From the NCBI GenBank assembly GCA_031370825.1, contig JANMRB010000123.1:1-48196 (forward strand): 48,196 nucleotides of DNA, written 5' to 3'. The notes under the pieces are model-generated. The model was not told the DNA's origin. It made no database searches and saw nothing but the letters and a program-made list of their open reading frames with translations. The position numbers and the translations under genes were made by a program. Each line of letters begins with the position of its first letter. Positions within the stretch are counted from its first letter, which is position 1. The stretch is from JAENVT01 sp031370825 (GTDB taxonomy: Bacteria > Actinomycetota > Acidimicrobiia > Acidimicrobiales > Ilumatobacteraceae). Positions 22,781 to 32,037 of the stretch are shown in pieces.

Positions 22781-24149
22781 GTGAGCGACCATGATCAGTT
22801 GTGGACAGCGGTGGCCCAACTGCTGCGAGCCCAGGTCTCCGAAGCGGTTTGGTTCTCGACCTTTCAGGATGTGACCGCTCTCGACAGTGATCCGTCGATG
22901 TTGCGTGTCGGCGCGCCCAACGGGCACACGCGCGACCGCATTCTGTCGCGGTACTTGCCGCTCGTTCGTGATGCGTTGGAAGAAATCGGTGCGGCCAACC
23001 GGCAGTTCGTCGTCGAAGTGCAAGTCGCCGACGCCGCGGTGCAGGAGTTCGTCGAACAGGTCCCGGATCCTGCCACCGAGCAGATCAACACCAGTGGTCG
23101 AAGTGGGTCGGCCATCCCGGCTTCTGTCGGCGGAATGAACCCGCGCTACACGTTCGAAGCCTTCGTCAAGGGAGCGTCCAACCAATTCGCGCTCGCCGCT
23201 GCGTTACGAGTGGCAGAGACGCCGGGCCGGTCCTACAACCCGTTGTTCATCTACGGCTCCGCCGGCCTCGGCAAGACCCACCTGTTACATGCCATCGGCC
23301 ACTACGTGCACAGTCATTACCAACACGACATCGTCCGCTACGTCAGCACCGAAACCTTCCTCAACGAATACGTCGACGGGATCCGTACCAACACCATCGC
23401 CAACTTCAAGCGCCGTTACCGCGACATCGACGTGCTGCTGATCGACGACATCCAATTCATGGAAGGCAAGGAAGGTCTCCAAGAAGAGTTCTTCCACACC
23501 TTCAACTCGCTCCACGGAGCCAACAAGCAGATCGTGATCTCCAGCGATCGCATGCCCGATGCCATCCCAACGCTCGAGGAACGGCTGCGGCAGGTTCAAG
23601 TGGGGCCTGATCACCGACATCCAACCACCCGACCTCGAGACCCGGCTTGCGATTCTGCGCAACAAGGCCGAGCGCGATCACAGCCCCGTGCCGTCAGAAA
23701 CGCTCGAGCTCATCGCTTCGAGAATCACCACCAACATCCGTGAGCTCGAGGGTGCGCTGATCCGAGTCACCGCGTACGCCAGCCTCAATCACGTTCCGAT
23801 CAGCACGCATCTCGCCGAGCAACTGCTCAGCGATCTCATGAGCGACACCTACGTCAAGCCCCGAACAGACGACGAGTTGCTCAGCGAGATGGCTGTCATC
23901 CTCGGACACAGCGTCGAGGCGCTGCGCGGCAAGAGCCGCCAACGCCCGCTTGTCACTGCACGGCAGATGGCGATGTACGTCTTCCGTGAGCTCACCGATC
24001 TCAGCTACCCCGCCATCGCGCGACTGTTCGGCGGTCGCGACCACACCACCGTCATTCACGCCGTCGACAAGATCCAAAGGCTGATGAAAGAGCGCAAGCA
24101 GATCTATGACCAGGTCACGGATCTTGTCCAGCGGCTGAAGAAGGCGTAG
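22781..24149 (+). CDS. dnaA: chromosomal replication initiator DnaA (frameshifted in this sequence)
   Basis: DnaA, the ATP-dependent initiator that melts oriC. Frame one covers domain I (1-85), a short linker, and most of the AAA+ domain: Walker A GSAGLGKTH (159-167), Walker B LLIDDIQF (219-226), SSDRMPDAIPTLEERLR (254-270). After CTG CGG (23585-23590) the frame breaks at 23591: the conserved (S)RFKWGLITDIQPPDLETR continues from AGG at 23592 in another frame, through domain IV with GGRDHTTVIHAVDKI, to the stop at 24149. Relative to the RLRSRF box VII two bases of the Ser codon are missing. DnaA is essential, so a sequencing or assembly error is likeliest. GTG at 22781 has GGAGG 5 nt upstream. 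Full length would be about 456 residues. Confidence 0.95.
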
Positions 24150-24369
24150 CTGTGCGCGTCATGTGGACGACGGTCGACAAAGCGGGGACAACACCACCTC
24201 TGTCCACCGAACCACAAATGTGTCATTTCCAGGGTGTGCACGGCGGGGGATACGCATGGGGAAGCGGTTCTGACCCCTACGCTGGCCGATCAACCACTTA
24301 TGCACAGTCCACAGCCCTTATTACGGTTATTACCTTTATACATCACCTCATTGTGAGAAAGGCCTCCCT
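24150..24369. other. probable oriC, dnaA-dnaN intergenic region
   Basis: A 220-bp gene-free gap where actinobacterial origins lie. It contains one perfect DnaA box TTATGCACA (24298-24306) and several weaker ones: TGTGGACGA (24162-24170), CTGTCCACC (about 24200-24208), TGTGCACGG (24235-24243) and CAGTCCACA (24305-24313). An AT-rich stretch (24314-24350, TTATTACGGTTATTACC within it) next to the perfect box is a good unwinding element. Gene orientation also changes around this locus. Confidence 0.8.
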
Positions 24370-25464
24370 GTGAAGTTCCGTTGCGAACGAGAATCACTCG
24401 CCGAAGCGCTCTCTACTGCAGGACGCGCCGCAACCGGCCGTACCGGGGCACTCCCGGTGTTGTCGGGGTTACGCCTCGAACTCGCCGGTGATCAGTTGAG
24501 CATCACCGGTACGGACCTTGATCTGACGATCCAATTGACGCTTGCCGTCGGTGGCGATGGTGACGGAGGAGTCGTGCTACCGGCCCGGCTTGCCGCCGAC
24601 ATCGTTCGTTCGATGGGCGCCGGCAAAGTCGAAGTCATCGTCGAAGGCGATGAAGTCAACATCAGCGGCGGCCGGTCGCAGTTCAGTGTGCGGCCTTTGT
24701 CATTCGACGACTATCCGAAGCTCGCCACTCCGACCACTTCATCGGTCACGTTGCCGGCTGCAGCGTTCGGTGAAGCGTTGCGTCAGGTCGTGCGTGCCGC
24801 CAGCACCGACGAGGCCAGGCCGATCCTCACTGGTGTTCTGCTCACCGCCGAGAACGGCGGGTTGCGAATGGTGGCGACCGATTCATATCGCCTCGCGGTT
24901 CGCGATCTCGCTGATCATCCCGTCCTCGGTGCCGACCAGAAGGTGCTCGTTCCCGGGCGCGCTCTTAACGAGTTGCAACGTCTGGTCGGCGGCGGAGAAG
25001 AACTGACGATGCGCTTGGGTGATCGTGACGCGACGTTCGAAGTGGGCGGCACTCGATTGTCGACTCGTCTGATCGAAGGCGAGTTCCCGAACTACCGCCA
25101 ACTGATCCCGGCCAGTCACCCCAACACTCTCACGGTCGAACGCGAGCCGCTGCTCGAGGCGATTCGTCGCGTCAAGATCCTCGCACGCGACGCCACGCCG
25201 GTGCGCCTGGCGATGGGCGGCGACACGCTTCGTCTGACGGCCATCACACAAGACGTCGGCAACGCGTCGGAAGAGCTCGATGCCACCTTCGAAGGTACCG
25301 AGCTGACAGTTGCCTTCAACCCCGAGTACTTCGCCTCCGGCGTTGAAGCATGCTCGGCCGATTCGATCACACTGTCGACGCTCGACTCGTTGAAGCCTGC
25401 CGTGGTTCGCGGTGTCGGCACCGACGACTACCTGTACCTGTTGATGCCCGTACGCGTGCCGTGA
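24370..25464 (+). CDS. dnaN: DNA polymerase III beta sliding clamp
   Basis: The 364-residue beta clamp, three repeated domains forming a ring dimer on DNA. Recognisable segments are LPVLSGLRLELAGDQLSITGTDLDLTIQ, VVLPARLAADIVRSM, EARPILTGVLLTAENGGLRMVATDSYRLAVRD, EGEFPNYRQLIP and the C-terminal YLYLLMPVRVP; the last five residues form part of the hydrophobic partner-binding pocket. GTG at 24370 is preceded by GAAAGG. Directly downstream of oriC and followed by recF, as usual. Confidence 0.97.
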   Translation: MKFRCERESLAEALSTAGRAATGRTGALPVLSGLRLELAGDQLSITGTDLDLTIQLTLAVGGDGDGGVVLPARLAADIVRSMGAGKVEVIVEGDEVNISGGRSQFSVRPLSFDDYPKLATPTTSSVTLPAAAFGEALRQVVRAASTDEARPILTGVLLTAENGGLRMVATDSYRLAVRDLADHPVLGADQKVLVPGRALNELQRLVGGGEELTMRLGDRDATFEVGGTRLSTRLIEGEFPNYRQLIPASHPNTLTVEREPLLEAIRRVKILARDATPVRLAMGGDTLRLTAITQDVGNASEELDATFEGTELTVAFNPEYFASGVEACSADSITLSTLDSLKPAVVRGVGTDDYLYLLMPVRVP

Positions 25465-25537
25465 TGACGGCGGACTCGTCGGGGTCCTCATTCTCCAAAG
25501 GTTGCATTAGCCGTGGCGCCCGGACTGGCTGCTACCA

Positions 25538-26617
25538 GTGATCGTTTCGCGGTTGGAGCTTGTGGATTTTCGAAACTATGCGAATGCTTCTTTCGACTTT
25601 CATCCGGGCACGACAGCGGTCGTGGGTCTCAATGGGCAGGGCAAGACGAACCTGGCCGAGGCCATGGCGTACTTGGCCACCCTCGACAGCTTCCGTGGTG
25701 CTCCCCTCGATGCACTGATCCGTGTCGGCGCCGATTCAGCGGTGGTCCGCTCGACGGTTGTACACGACGACGGGCGCGAGATGCTCGTCGAGCTGGAACT
25801 TGCCCGGAACGGCCGCAACCGTGTGCTGGTCAACCGGCAGAAGCTTGGGCGATCGCGCGATCTCCTCGGGGTCATGAGAGTCACGGTGTTCTCACCCGAC
25901 GATCTGGCAATCGTGAAGGAGGGCCCGGCCGGCCGCCGTCGGTTCCTCGACGACGTGCTGGTTGCGTTGGCGTTGAAGTACGACGCGCTGCGGTTGGAGC
26001 TCGATCGCGTCGTCAAGCAACGCAACACGTTGCTCAAACAGGTCGGCGGCCGGCTCGACGACGAGGCAGCCATGACGCTCGACGTCTGGGACTCGAAGAT
26101 GGCTGATGTCGGCGGTCAGTTCGGGCACGCCAGAGCCGTGCTGGTCGCCCGCCTCAGTCCGCTCGTCCAAGAGGCATACGAGCAGCTGGCCGATCGCTCG
26201 ACCAGCATCGAGCTGCGCTACGAGCCGCCTTGGCGGCAGCGCGGGTTGGCAGGGGCGTTGGCCGAAGCACGCCTCGACGATGTGCGACGAGGCGCGTCGA
26301 GCGTTGGTCCCCACCGAGACGATCTCGAGTTGTTCATCAACGGAATGCCGGCTCGCACGCACGCGTCGCAGGGTGAGCAGCGCACGTTGGCATTGGCGCT
26401 GCGATTGGGAGCCCATCGATTGGTTACCGACAAGGCCGGCAGCGCACCGGTGCTAGTCCTCGACGATGTGCTCAGCGAATTGGACCCTGGGCGATGCGAG
26501 GCTCTGCTTCGCCACCTTCCTGTCGGTCAAGTCGTGCTGACGACAGCAGGGGTACTTCCCGAAGCGGCGCACCCTGACGCGATTGTGCGCATCGATGCTG
26601 GCATGGTGACGTCATGA
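25538..26617 (+). CDS. recF: DNA repair ATPase RecF
   Basis: A 359-residue SMC-like ATPase helping load RecA at gaps. Walker A is VVGLNGQGKTNLAEA, the ABC signature region SQGEQRTLALALRLG and Walker B LVLDDVLSELDPGR; GPHRDDLELFINGM is the RecF-specific segment. GTG at 25538 gives the canonical start MIVSRLELVDFRNYANA; no clear Shine-Dalgarno is visible. The gap to dnaN is 73 bp. Its stop overlaps the ATG of the DciA-like gene by 4 bp. Confidence 0.96.
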   Translation: MIVSRLELVDFRNYANASFDFHPGTTAVVGLNGQGKTNLAEAMAYLATLDSFRGAPLDALIRVGADSAVVRSTVVHDDGREMLVELELARNGRNRVLVNRQKLGRSRDLLGVMRVTVFSPDDLAIVKEGPAGRRRFLDDVLVALALKYDALRLELDRVVKQRNTLLKQVGGRLDDEAAMTLDVWDSKMADVGGQFGHARAVLVARLSPLVQEAYEQLADRSTSIELRYEPPWRQRGLAGALAEARLDDVRRGASSVGPHRDDLELFINGMPARTHASQGEQRTLALALRLGAHRLVTDKAGSAPVLVLDDVLSELDPGRCEALLRHLPVGQVVLTTAGVLPEAAHPDAIVRIDAGMVTS

Positions 26618-26949
26618 CTCGCGAGCCGCTACCTATTGGCGAGAGTCTCAACTCGGTCATTCGGTCGCTACGAAACGAATCGGCCACCGCAGGGTCCGCT
26701 GACCAGACATCTGGTCAGACGGCCATGCAGATGGGGGGCGTGTTCGGACGCTGGGTGGAGGCGGTTGGAGATGCCATCGCTGCGCACGTCAAGCCGATCA
26801 AGCTCGACGGGACGAAGCTGGTTGTAGAGGTCGACGACCCGGCGTGGGCCACACAGTTGCGCTTCTTGGAGGCAACGTTGAAGCACCGTTTGCTCGAAGT
26901 CGCGGGTGCCACGATCGAGACGGTTGACGTGCGAGTGAAGAGTCGATGA
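26614..26949 (+). CDS. DUF721 / DciA-like helicase-loader protein
   Basis: A 111-residue DUF721 protein. DciA proteins of this family are the ancestral loaders of the replicative helicase DnaB. The core GGVFGRWVEAVGDAIAAHVKPIKLDGTKLVVEVDDPAWATQLRFLEATLKHRLLE contains the conserved W...VG..IA.H..P and L.V...P.WA.QL motifs. The ATG overlaps the recF stop (ATGA). It is located between recF and gyrB exactly as Rv0004 in M. tuberculosis. No DnaC-type loader is visible in the window, in line with this role. Confidence 0.9.
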   Translation: MTREPLPIGESLNSVIRSLRNESATAGSADQTSGQTAMQMGGVFGRWVEAVGDAIAAHVKPIKLDGTKLVVEVDDPAWATQLRFLEATLKHRLLEVAGATIETVDVRVKSR

Positions 26950-27132
26950 GCGACCGCGGAGTCCGCGTCGCGGGGAGCGCGAAACGTGGCGCGATTGCCG
27001 CCTTTGTGTGACACCCTTCCGATAGCATGGTGAACGATCGCGACAGCAGCTGAGGCGCAGGAAGCCAGCTCGTTGGTCGCCAATAGAACCGCAGGTCAAG
27101 CATGCTTTTCTTGCCGATAGATTGAGGTGCGC

Positions 27133-29100
27133 GTGTCGTTCGACACCAACAAACCAACAGCTGATTACGCAGCGAAAGACATCCAGGTTTTGGAAGGTCT
27201 CGACCCGGTCAGAAAACGGCCGGGAATGTACATCGGGTCCACCGGCCTGGCGGGTCTCCACCATCTGATTTGGGAGGTCGTCGACAACGCAGTCGACGAG
27301 GCGATGGCGGGTTTCTGCACGCGCATCGCTGTCACGTTGATGGCCGACGGCGGCGTCCGCGTCGACGACAACGGACGTGGCGTTCCGGTCGACCCGTATC
27401 CCTCGGGCCCGCACAAGGGCAAGAGCGCGGTCGAGGTCGTGCTCACCGTGTTGCACGCCGGCGGCAAGTTCGGCGGTAACGGGTACAAAGTGTCCGGCGG
27501 TCTCCACGGCGTTGGCGTCAGCGTGGTCAACGCGCTCAGCGAGCGGCTGTTCATCGAGATCGACAAGGGTGGCACCCGCTACCAACAGGAGTACGCCAAA
27601 GGTGGCAAGCCGCAGGGCAAGCTCGCCGTCGTGGGCGACACGCCTGCACGCGGCCCGCTCTCTCGCAAGACCGGTACGTCGGTGTCGTTCTGGCCGGACC
27701 CAACCGTGTTCATGGCCGAGGGCACCGAGTTCGTTGCCCGCACCGTGCTCGAGCGATTGCAGACGATGGCCTTCTTGAACAAGGGCCTGGAGATCATCTT
27801 TCGCGACGAGCGACCCGAGCGCGAGTTCGAGCAGACGTTCCAGTACAAGGGCGGCATCGTCGACTTCGTCAAGCATCTCAACGCGTCGAAAGAGGCCCTC
27901 TTCTCCAAGGTTGCCCATTACGAAGACGAAGACGAGCGCGACAGCCAAACACTCGACATCGCCATTCAATGGAACACGGGTTACTACGAGGGCATCCACG
28001 GATACGCCAACGGCATCTCGACCATCGAGGGCGGCATGCACGTCGAGGGCTTCAAGACTGCTCTGACGAGCGTGGTCAACAAGTACGCACGATCGAAGAA
28101 CCTCCTCAAGGAGAAGGAAGAAAACCTGCTCGGCGAAGACATTCGCGAAGGCATCACCGCCATCGTGTCCGTGAAGTTGCGCGACCCGCAGTTCGAGGGG
28201 CAGACCAAGGCCAAGCTGGGCAACGTCCCCATGCGCTCGTTCGTGCAGAAGGCGACCAATGAACGCCTGGCCGAATGGCTCGAGGAGAACCCGCCCGAGG
28301 CCAATCGGCTGGTCAAGAAGGCGCAGGCGGCCGCGCAGGCTCGAGTCGCTGCCAAGAACGCCCGCAACGCAATCCGACGCAAGACAGCGCTCACGGGTGC
28401 AGGCATGCCCGACAAGTTGAAGGACTGCAGCAGCGGCAACCCTGACGAGAGCGAGCTGTTCATCGTCGAGGGCGACTCCGCCGGTGGCTCTGCGCTCAAC
28501 GCGCGCGATCCGCGCACGCAGGCGCTGCTGCCCATCCGCGGCAAGATCCTCAACGTCGAGCGTTCTCGTCTCGACAAGATGTTGAAGAACAATGAGATTC
28601 AGAGCCTCATCACCGCGATCGGCGGTGGCGTCGGCGAAGAGTTCGACTCCGCCAAGGCCCGCTACCACAAGGTGATCCTGTTGGCCGATGCCGACGTCGA
28701 CGGCAGCCACATCCGCACCCTGCTGCTCACGTTCTTCTACCGGCAGATGCGACCGCTGGTCGAGGCCGGTTACGTCTACATCGCCCAGCCGCCGCTGTTC
28801 TCGACGGTCGTCGGCAAAGAGAAGATCTACCTGAAAGACGATCAGGCGAAGGCCGTGTGGCTCGAAGCACACCCCAACCACAAGAAAGAGTTCCAGCGGT
28901 TGAAGGGCCTTGGTGAGATGGACTGGCAGGAGCTCAAGCCAACCACCATGGACGCAGCGACTCGAACCCTGTTGCAGGTCGAGGTCGAAGAGGCCGCTCT
29001 TGCCGACGAGATGATGAGCGTGTTGATGGGTGACGACGTCGAATCCCGCAAGAACTTCATCGTGACCAATGCTCGTGACGTACGAAACCTGGACTTCTGA
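27133..29100 (+). CDS. gyrB: DNA gyrase subunit B
   Basis: A 655-residue type II topoisomerase ATPase subunit. GHKL ATPase motifs EVVDNAVDEAMAG, VDDNGRGVPVD and KVSGGLHGVGVSVVNALS are present, then the TOPRIM parts ELFIVEGDSAGGSALNARD and DADVDGSHIRTLLLTFFYRQM with its metal-binding DxD. Of two in-frame GTG codons (27127, 27133), the second is placed 5 nt after GAGG (27124-27127) and is preferred. A -10-like TAGATT lies at 27118-27123. The 183-bp upstream gap holds no other gene. The stop overlaps the gyrA ATG by one base, so the subunits are co-translated. Confidence 0.96.
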   Translation: MSFDTNKPTADYAAKDIQVLEGLDPVRKRPGMYIGSTGLAGLHHLIWEVVDNAVDEAMAGFCTRIAVTLMADGGVRVDDNGRGVPVDPYPSGPHKGKSAVEVVLTVLHAGGKFGGNGYKVSGGLHGVGVSVVNALSERLFIEIDKGGTRYQQEYAKGGKPQGKLAVVGDTPARGPLSRKTGTSVSFWPDPTVFMAEGTEFVARTVLERLQTMAFLNKGLEIIFRDERPEREFEQTFQYKGGIVDFVKHLNASKEALFSKVAHYEDEDERDSQTLDIAIQWNTGYYEGIHGYANGISTIEGGMHVEGFKTALTSVVNKYARSKNLLKEKEENLLGEDIREGITAIVSVKLRDPQFEGQTKAKLGNVPMRSFVQKATNERLAEWLEENPPEANRLVKKAQAAAQARVAAKNARNAIRRKTALTGAGMPDKLKDCSSGNPDESELFIVEGDSAGGSALNARDPRTQALLPIRGKILNVERSRLDKMLKNNEIQSLITAIGGGVGEEFDSAKARYHKVILLADADVDGSHIRTLLLTFFYRQMRPLVEAGYVYIAQPPLFSTVVGKEKIYLKDDQAKAVWLEAHPNHKKEFQRLKGLGEMDWQELKPTTMDAATRTLLQVEVEEAALADEMMSVLMGDDVESRKNFIVTNARDVRNLDF

Positions 29101-31583
29101 TGAGTGACACCCCGATTCCCCCCAACTCAGGCGACGACGCCGGCGATGTCAACGACGACCCGTCGCTGTCGGTTCAACCGGTCGCACTGCAAGACGAGAT
29201 GGAGCGCAGCTTCCTCGACTACGCCATGTCGGTCATCATGTCGCGCGCGCTGCCCGATGTTCGCGATGGCCTCAAGCCCGTGCACCGTCGCATCATCTGG
29301 GACATGGAAGAACAGGGGTTCCGGCCTGACCGACCCTTCGTGAAATCGGCCCGCGTCACCGGCGACACCATGGCCAGGTACCACCCACATGGCGACAGCG
29401 CGATCTACGACGCCTTGGTGCGGATGGCCCAACCGTTCTCGTTGCGTCACACACTGATCGACTTCCATGGCAATTATGGGAGCCCGGATTTTGGACCGGC
29501 AGCTGCGCGATATACCGAGTGCAGACTGCATCCGCTGGCGATGCAGTTGTTGGCGGACATCGACGAAGAGACCGTCGACATGCAGCCAACCTACGACGGC
29601 AGCCGCGAGGAGCCGAAGGTCCTGCCGTCACGATTCCCCAACTTGTTGGTCAACGGCAGCCAGGGCATCGCCGTCGGCATGGCCACCAACATCCCGCCCC
29701 ACAACCTGGGCGAAGTGATCGACGCTGCGTTGCATCTCCTTGCCCATCCAGAGGCCACGTCCGACGACCTCATGCAGTTCGTCAAGGGCCCCGACTTCCC
29801 CACGGGCGGCAGCATCCTCGGTCGTGCCGGCATCATGGATGCCTACCGCACGGGCAGAGGCAGCATCAAGATGCGCGCCAAGGCGGCAATCGAAGAGGGC
29901 AAGCGTGGCCAGATGCAGATCGTGGTCACCGAGTTGCCATACCAGACCAGTTGTTCAGCGATCGCCGGTCGCATTCAAGAACTTGTCGACGGCGGTGATC
30001 TCGACGGCATCGCCGACGTCAACGACGGTTCGGCCGGCGGCAAGACCAGCCTGGTCGTCACGCTGAAGCGCGACGCCAACGCCAACGTCGTGCTCAACAA
30101 CCTCTACAAGTTGACCCAGCTCCAGACCAGCTTCGGCGTCAACATGGTTGCTCTGGTCGATGGCGTTCCGCGCACGCTCAATCTGGCCACGGCGTTGCAG
30201 GGTTATCTTCGCCACCAAGTCGATGTCATCACCCGGCGATCGCAGTTCCGCCTCGACAAAGCGCGCAAGCGCGAGCACATCCTCGACGGGCGACTCAAGG
30301 CCCTCGATGTCATCGATCAGATCATCGCCCTCATCCGGGCCAGCGATGATCCCGCAGCCGCCAAAGCTGGCCTCATGGCAGCGCCGTACGAGTTCAGTGA
30401 GGTGCAGGCACAAGACATCCTCGAGATGCGTCTCGGCCAGCTCACGCGGTTGAGTCGTATCGACATCGAGCAAGAGATCCTCGAAGTGCGTGCCCGCATC
30501 CTCGAGCTCGAAGCGATCCTCGCCGATCCGATCGTGCTCAACGAGGTCATCCGGTCCGAGATGTGGGCGATCAAAGAAGAGTTCGCCACACCGCGGCTCT
30601 GCCAGATCGGTCTCGACGACGGTGAGATGACCGACCTCGATCTGGTCGAAGACAAAGAACTGGTCATCGTCATGACCGAGGCGCAGTACGTCAAAGCGGT
30701 CTCGGCCGACAGCTTCAAGACGCAGGGCCGCGGCGGCCGCGGCGTCAGTGGCGCGAAGTTGAAGGCCGACGACATCGTCCACCACGTCATCTTCACCACC
30801 GCTCACGCGTTCCTGCTGTTCTTCAGCAACCGCGGCCGGGTGTACCGCCTGCGCGCAATGGACATTCCCGAGCGCGAGCGAACGGCCAAGGGCATGCCGA
30901 TCGTCAACCTGCTTCCATTGCAGGCGGGCGAAAACATCCAGGCGATCATCGACACCCGCGACTTCGCAGGCGAGCGCAACCTGTTCTTCGCCACTCGACA
31001 TGGGGTGGTCAAGAAGACCTCGTTCCACGAATACGACAACGGCCGGCGCGACGGTCTCATCGCGTTGAACCTGCGCGACGGCGACGAGTTGGTGCGAGTC
31101 ATCGAGACGGCGGGCAGCGACGACATCTTCATGGTCAGCCGCAAGGGCCTGACGATCCGTTTCAGCGAAGACGAGGTGCGGCCAATGGGTCGTGCCGCGT
31201 CGGGCGTGCGAGGCATGAAGTTGAAGGCCGGCGACGAGGTCGTCGCTGTCGACGTCGCTCGCGACGAAACGGCGATCCTCATGATCACTTCGGCCGGTTA
31301 TGGCAAGCGCACTCAACTCGACAAGTTCAACGTGCAGGGTCGTGGCGGCCAAGGTGTGATCGGCATCCGCCTCACCGGCAAGAAGGGCCAAGTGGTCGCG
31401 GCGTTCATGGTCGGTCTCGACGACGAGATCGTCGCGGTGTCCAGCGGCGGTGTCGCCATCCGCATGGGTGTCCGCGACATCTCATCGCAGGGCCGCGACG
31501 CCACGGGTGTCAAGGTCATGAACGTCGACGATGGCCAATCGGTCGCTTCCGTCGCACTGATCATCGCCAACGACGAAGAGTAG
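29100..31583 (+). CDS. gyrA: DNA gyrase subunit A
   Basis: An 827-residue subunit that cuts and rejoins DNA. The active-site tyrosine is Tyr138 in AAARYTECRL. The quinolone-resistance region reads HPHGDSAIYDALVRMAQP, with Ser100 and Asp104 at the E. coli Ser83/Asp87 positions, so the usual resistance substitutions are not seen. The C-terminal wrapping domain starts with the GyrA box QGRGGRG, and a second similar QGRGGQG occurs later. DFHGNYGSPDFGPAAARYTE departs from the more common GQGNFGS variant. ATG at 29100 overlaps the gyrB stop. Confidence 0.97.
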   Translation: MSDTPIPPNSGDDAGDVNDDPSLSVQPVALQDEMERSFLDYAMSVIMSRALPDVRDGLKPVHRRIIWDMEEQGFRPDRPFVKSARVTGDTMARYHPHGDSAIYDALVRMAQPFSLRHTLIDFHGNYGSPDFGPAAARYTECRLHPLAMQLLADIDEETVDMQPTYDGSREEPKVLPSRFPNLLVNGSQGIAVGMATNIPPHNLGEVIDAALHLLAHPEATSDDLMQFVKGPDFPTGGSILGRAGIMDAYRTGRGSIKMRAKAAIEEGKRGQMQIVVTELPYQTSCSAIAGRIQELVDGGDLDGIADVNDGSAGGKTSLVVTLKRDANANVVLNNLYKLTQLQTSFGVNMVALVDGVPRTLNLATALQGYLRHQVDVITRRSQFRLDKARKREHILDGRLKALDVIDQIIALIRASDDPAAAKAGLMAAPYEFSEVQAQDILEMRLGQLTRLSRIDIEQEILEVRARILELEAILADPIVLNEVIRSEMWAIKEEFATPRLCQIGLDDGEMTDLDLVEDKELVIVMTEAQYVKAVSADSFKTQGRGGRGVSGAKLKADDIVHHVIFTTAHAFLLFFSNRGRVYRLRAMDIPERERTAKGMPIVNLLPLQAGENIQAIIDTRDFAGERNLFFATRHGVVKKTSFHEYDNGRRDGLIALNLRDGDELVRVIETAGSDDIFMVSRKGLTIRFSEDEVRPMGRAASGVRGMKLKAGDEVVAVDVARDETAILMITSAGYGKRTQLDKFNVQGRGGQGVIGIRLTGKKGQVVAAFMVGLDDEIVAVSSGGVAIRMGVRDISSQGRDATGVKVMNVDDGQSVASVALIIANDEE

Positions 31584-31664
31584 ATCGTTCGGCCGGGATT
31601 GACCCGCGCCGCGACCCAGCATCGGCCACAGCGCCCTTCAGCACATGCACGAGGGGGTCGTTGG

Positions 31665-31970
31665 ATGCATCCAGGACGTGGTGAACGTGGCCAGGCGATG
31701 CCGCTGTTGTTGGTGGTCGTAGTGATGGCTGCGCTCGCAGTCGTGGCTGTTGGCCAGTTCGGTCAACGTCTCGTCGACCGTGGCCGTGCCCAGATTGCAG
31801 CCGACGCGGCTGCCCTGGCCGCGACCACCGGCGGTCGGCCGGCAGCGGCACGTCTGGCCGCAGGCAACGGAGCCGTGCTGACGAGCTACATCGAAGGAGG
31901 TGGGGCCGTCACGGTGGTGGTCCAGGTAGACGGCCAGCGGGCCACGGCCCGCGCCACGGACGGTCCATAG
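31665..31970 (+). CDS. TadE/Rv3655c-like small secreted or membrane protein
   Basis: A 101-residue protein starting MHPGRGERGQAMPLLLVVVVMAAL: a short arm ending in an RGQA motif followed by a hydrophobic helix, then GQRLVDRGRAQIAADAAALAA. This is the layout of TadE-like proteins and of the actinobacterial helicase/secretion-neighbourhood TadE-like family (Rv3655c type). The rest is a short Val-rich domain (GGAVTVVVQVDGQRATARA). ATG at 31665 follows GAGGGGG. Normally such proteins sit among tad/flp pilus genes; here it stands alone between gyrA and the DUF3566 gene. Confidence 0.65.
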   Translation: MHPGRGERGQAMPLLLVVVVMAALAVVAVGQFGQRLVDRGRAQIAADAAALAATTGGRPAAARLAAGNGAVLTSYIEGGGAVTVVVQVDGQRATARATDGP

Positions 31971-32024
31971 AAAGCTGAGATGATCATGAGCAGGGGTGCG
32001 CCGTCCTTGTCGACTCGCGCCGCC

Positions 32025-32030
32025 TACACT
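32025..32030 (+). promoter_or_regulatory. -10 hexamer TACACT, leaderless geometry
   Basis: TACACT is followed by 7 nt and the GTG at 32038 of the DUF3566 gene; no Shine-Dalgarno is visible. Confidence 0.5.
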
Positions 32031-32037
32031 TCCTCGG

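Noticed and set aside
23559..24149. A separate gene for the second half of dnaA
   Set aside because: It is the in-frame continuation of DnaA after a two-base loss; its apparent start only shadows frame one.
26668..28881. Minus-strand 737-codon frame opposite gyrB
   Set aside because: Antisense to gyrB, low-complexity composition, no start context.
29955..31391. Minus-strand 478-codon frame opposite gyrA
   Set aside because: Antisense shadow of gyrA.
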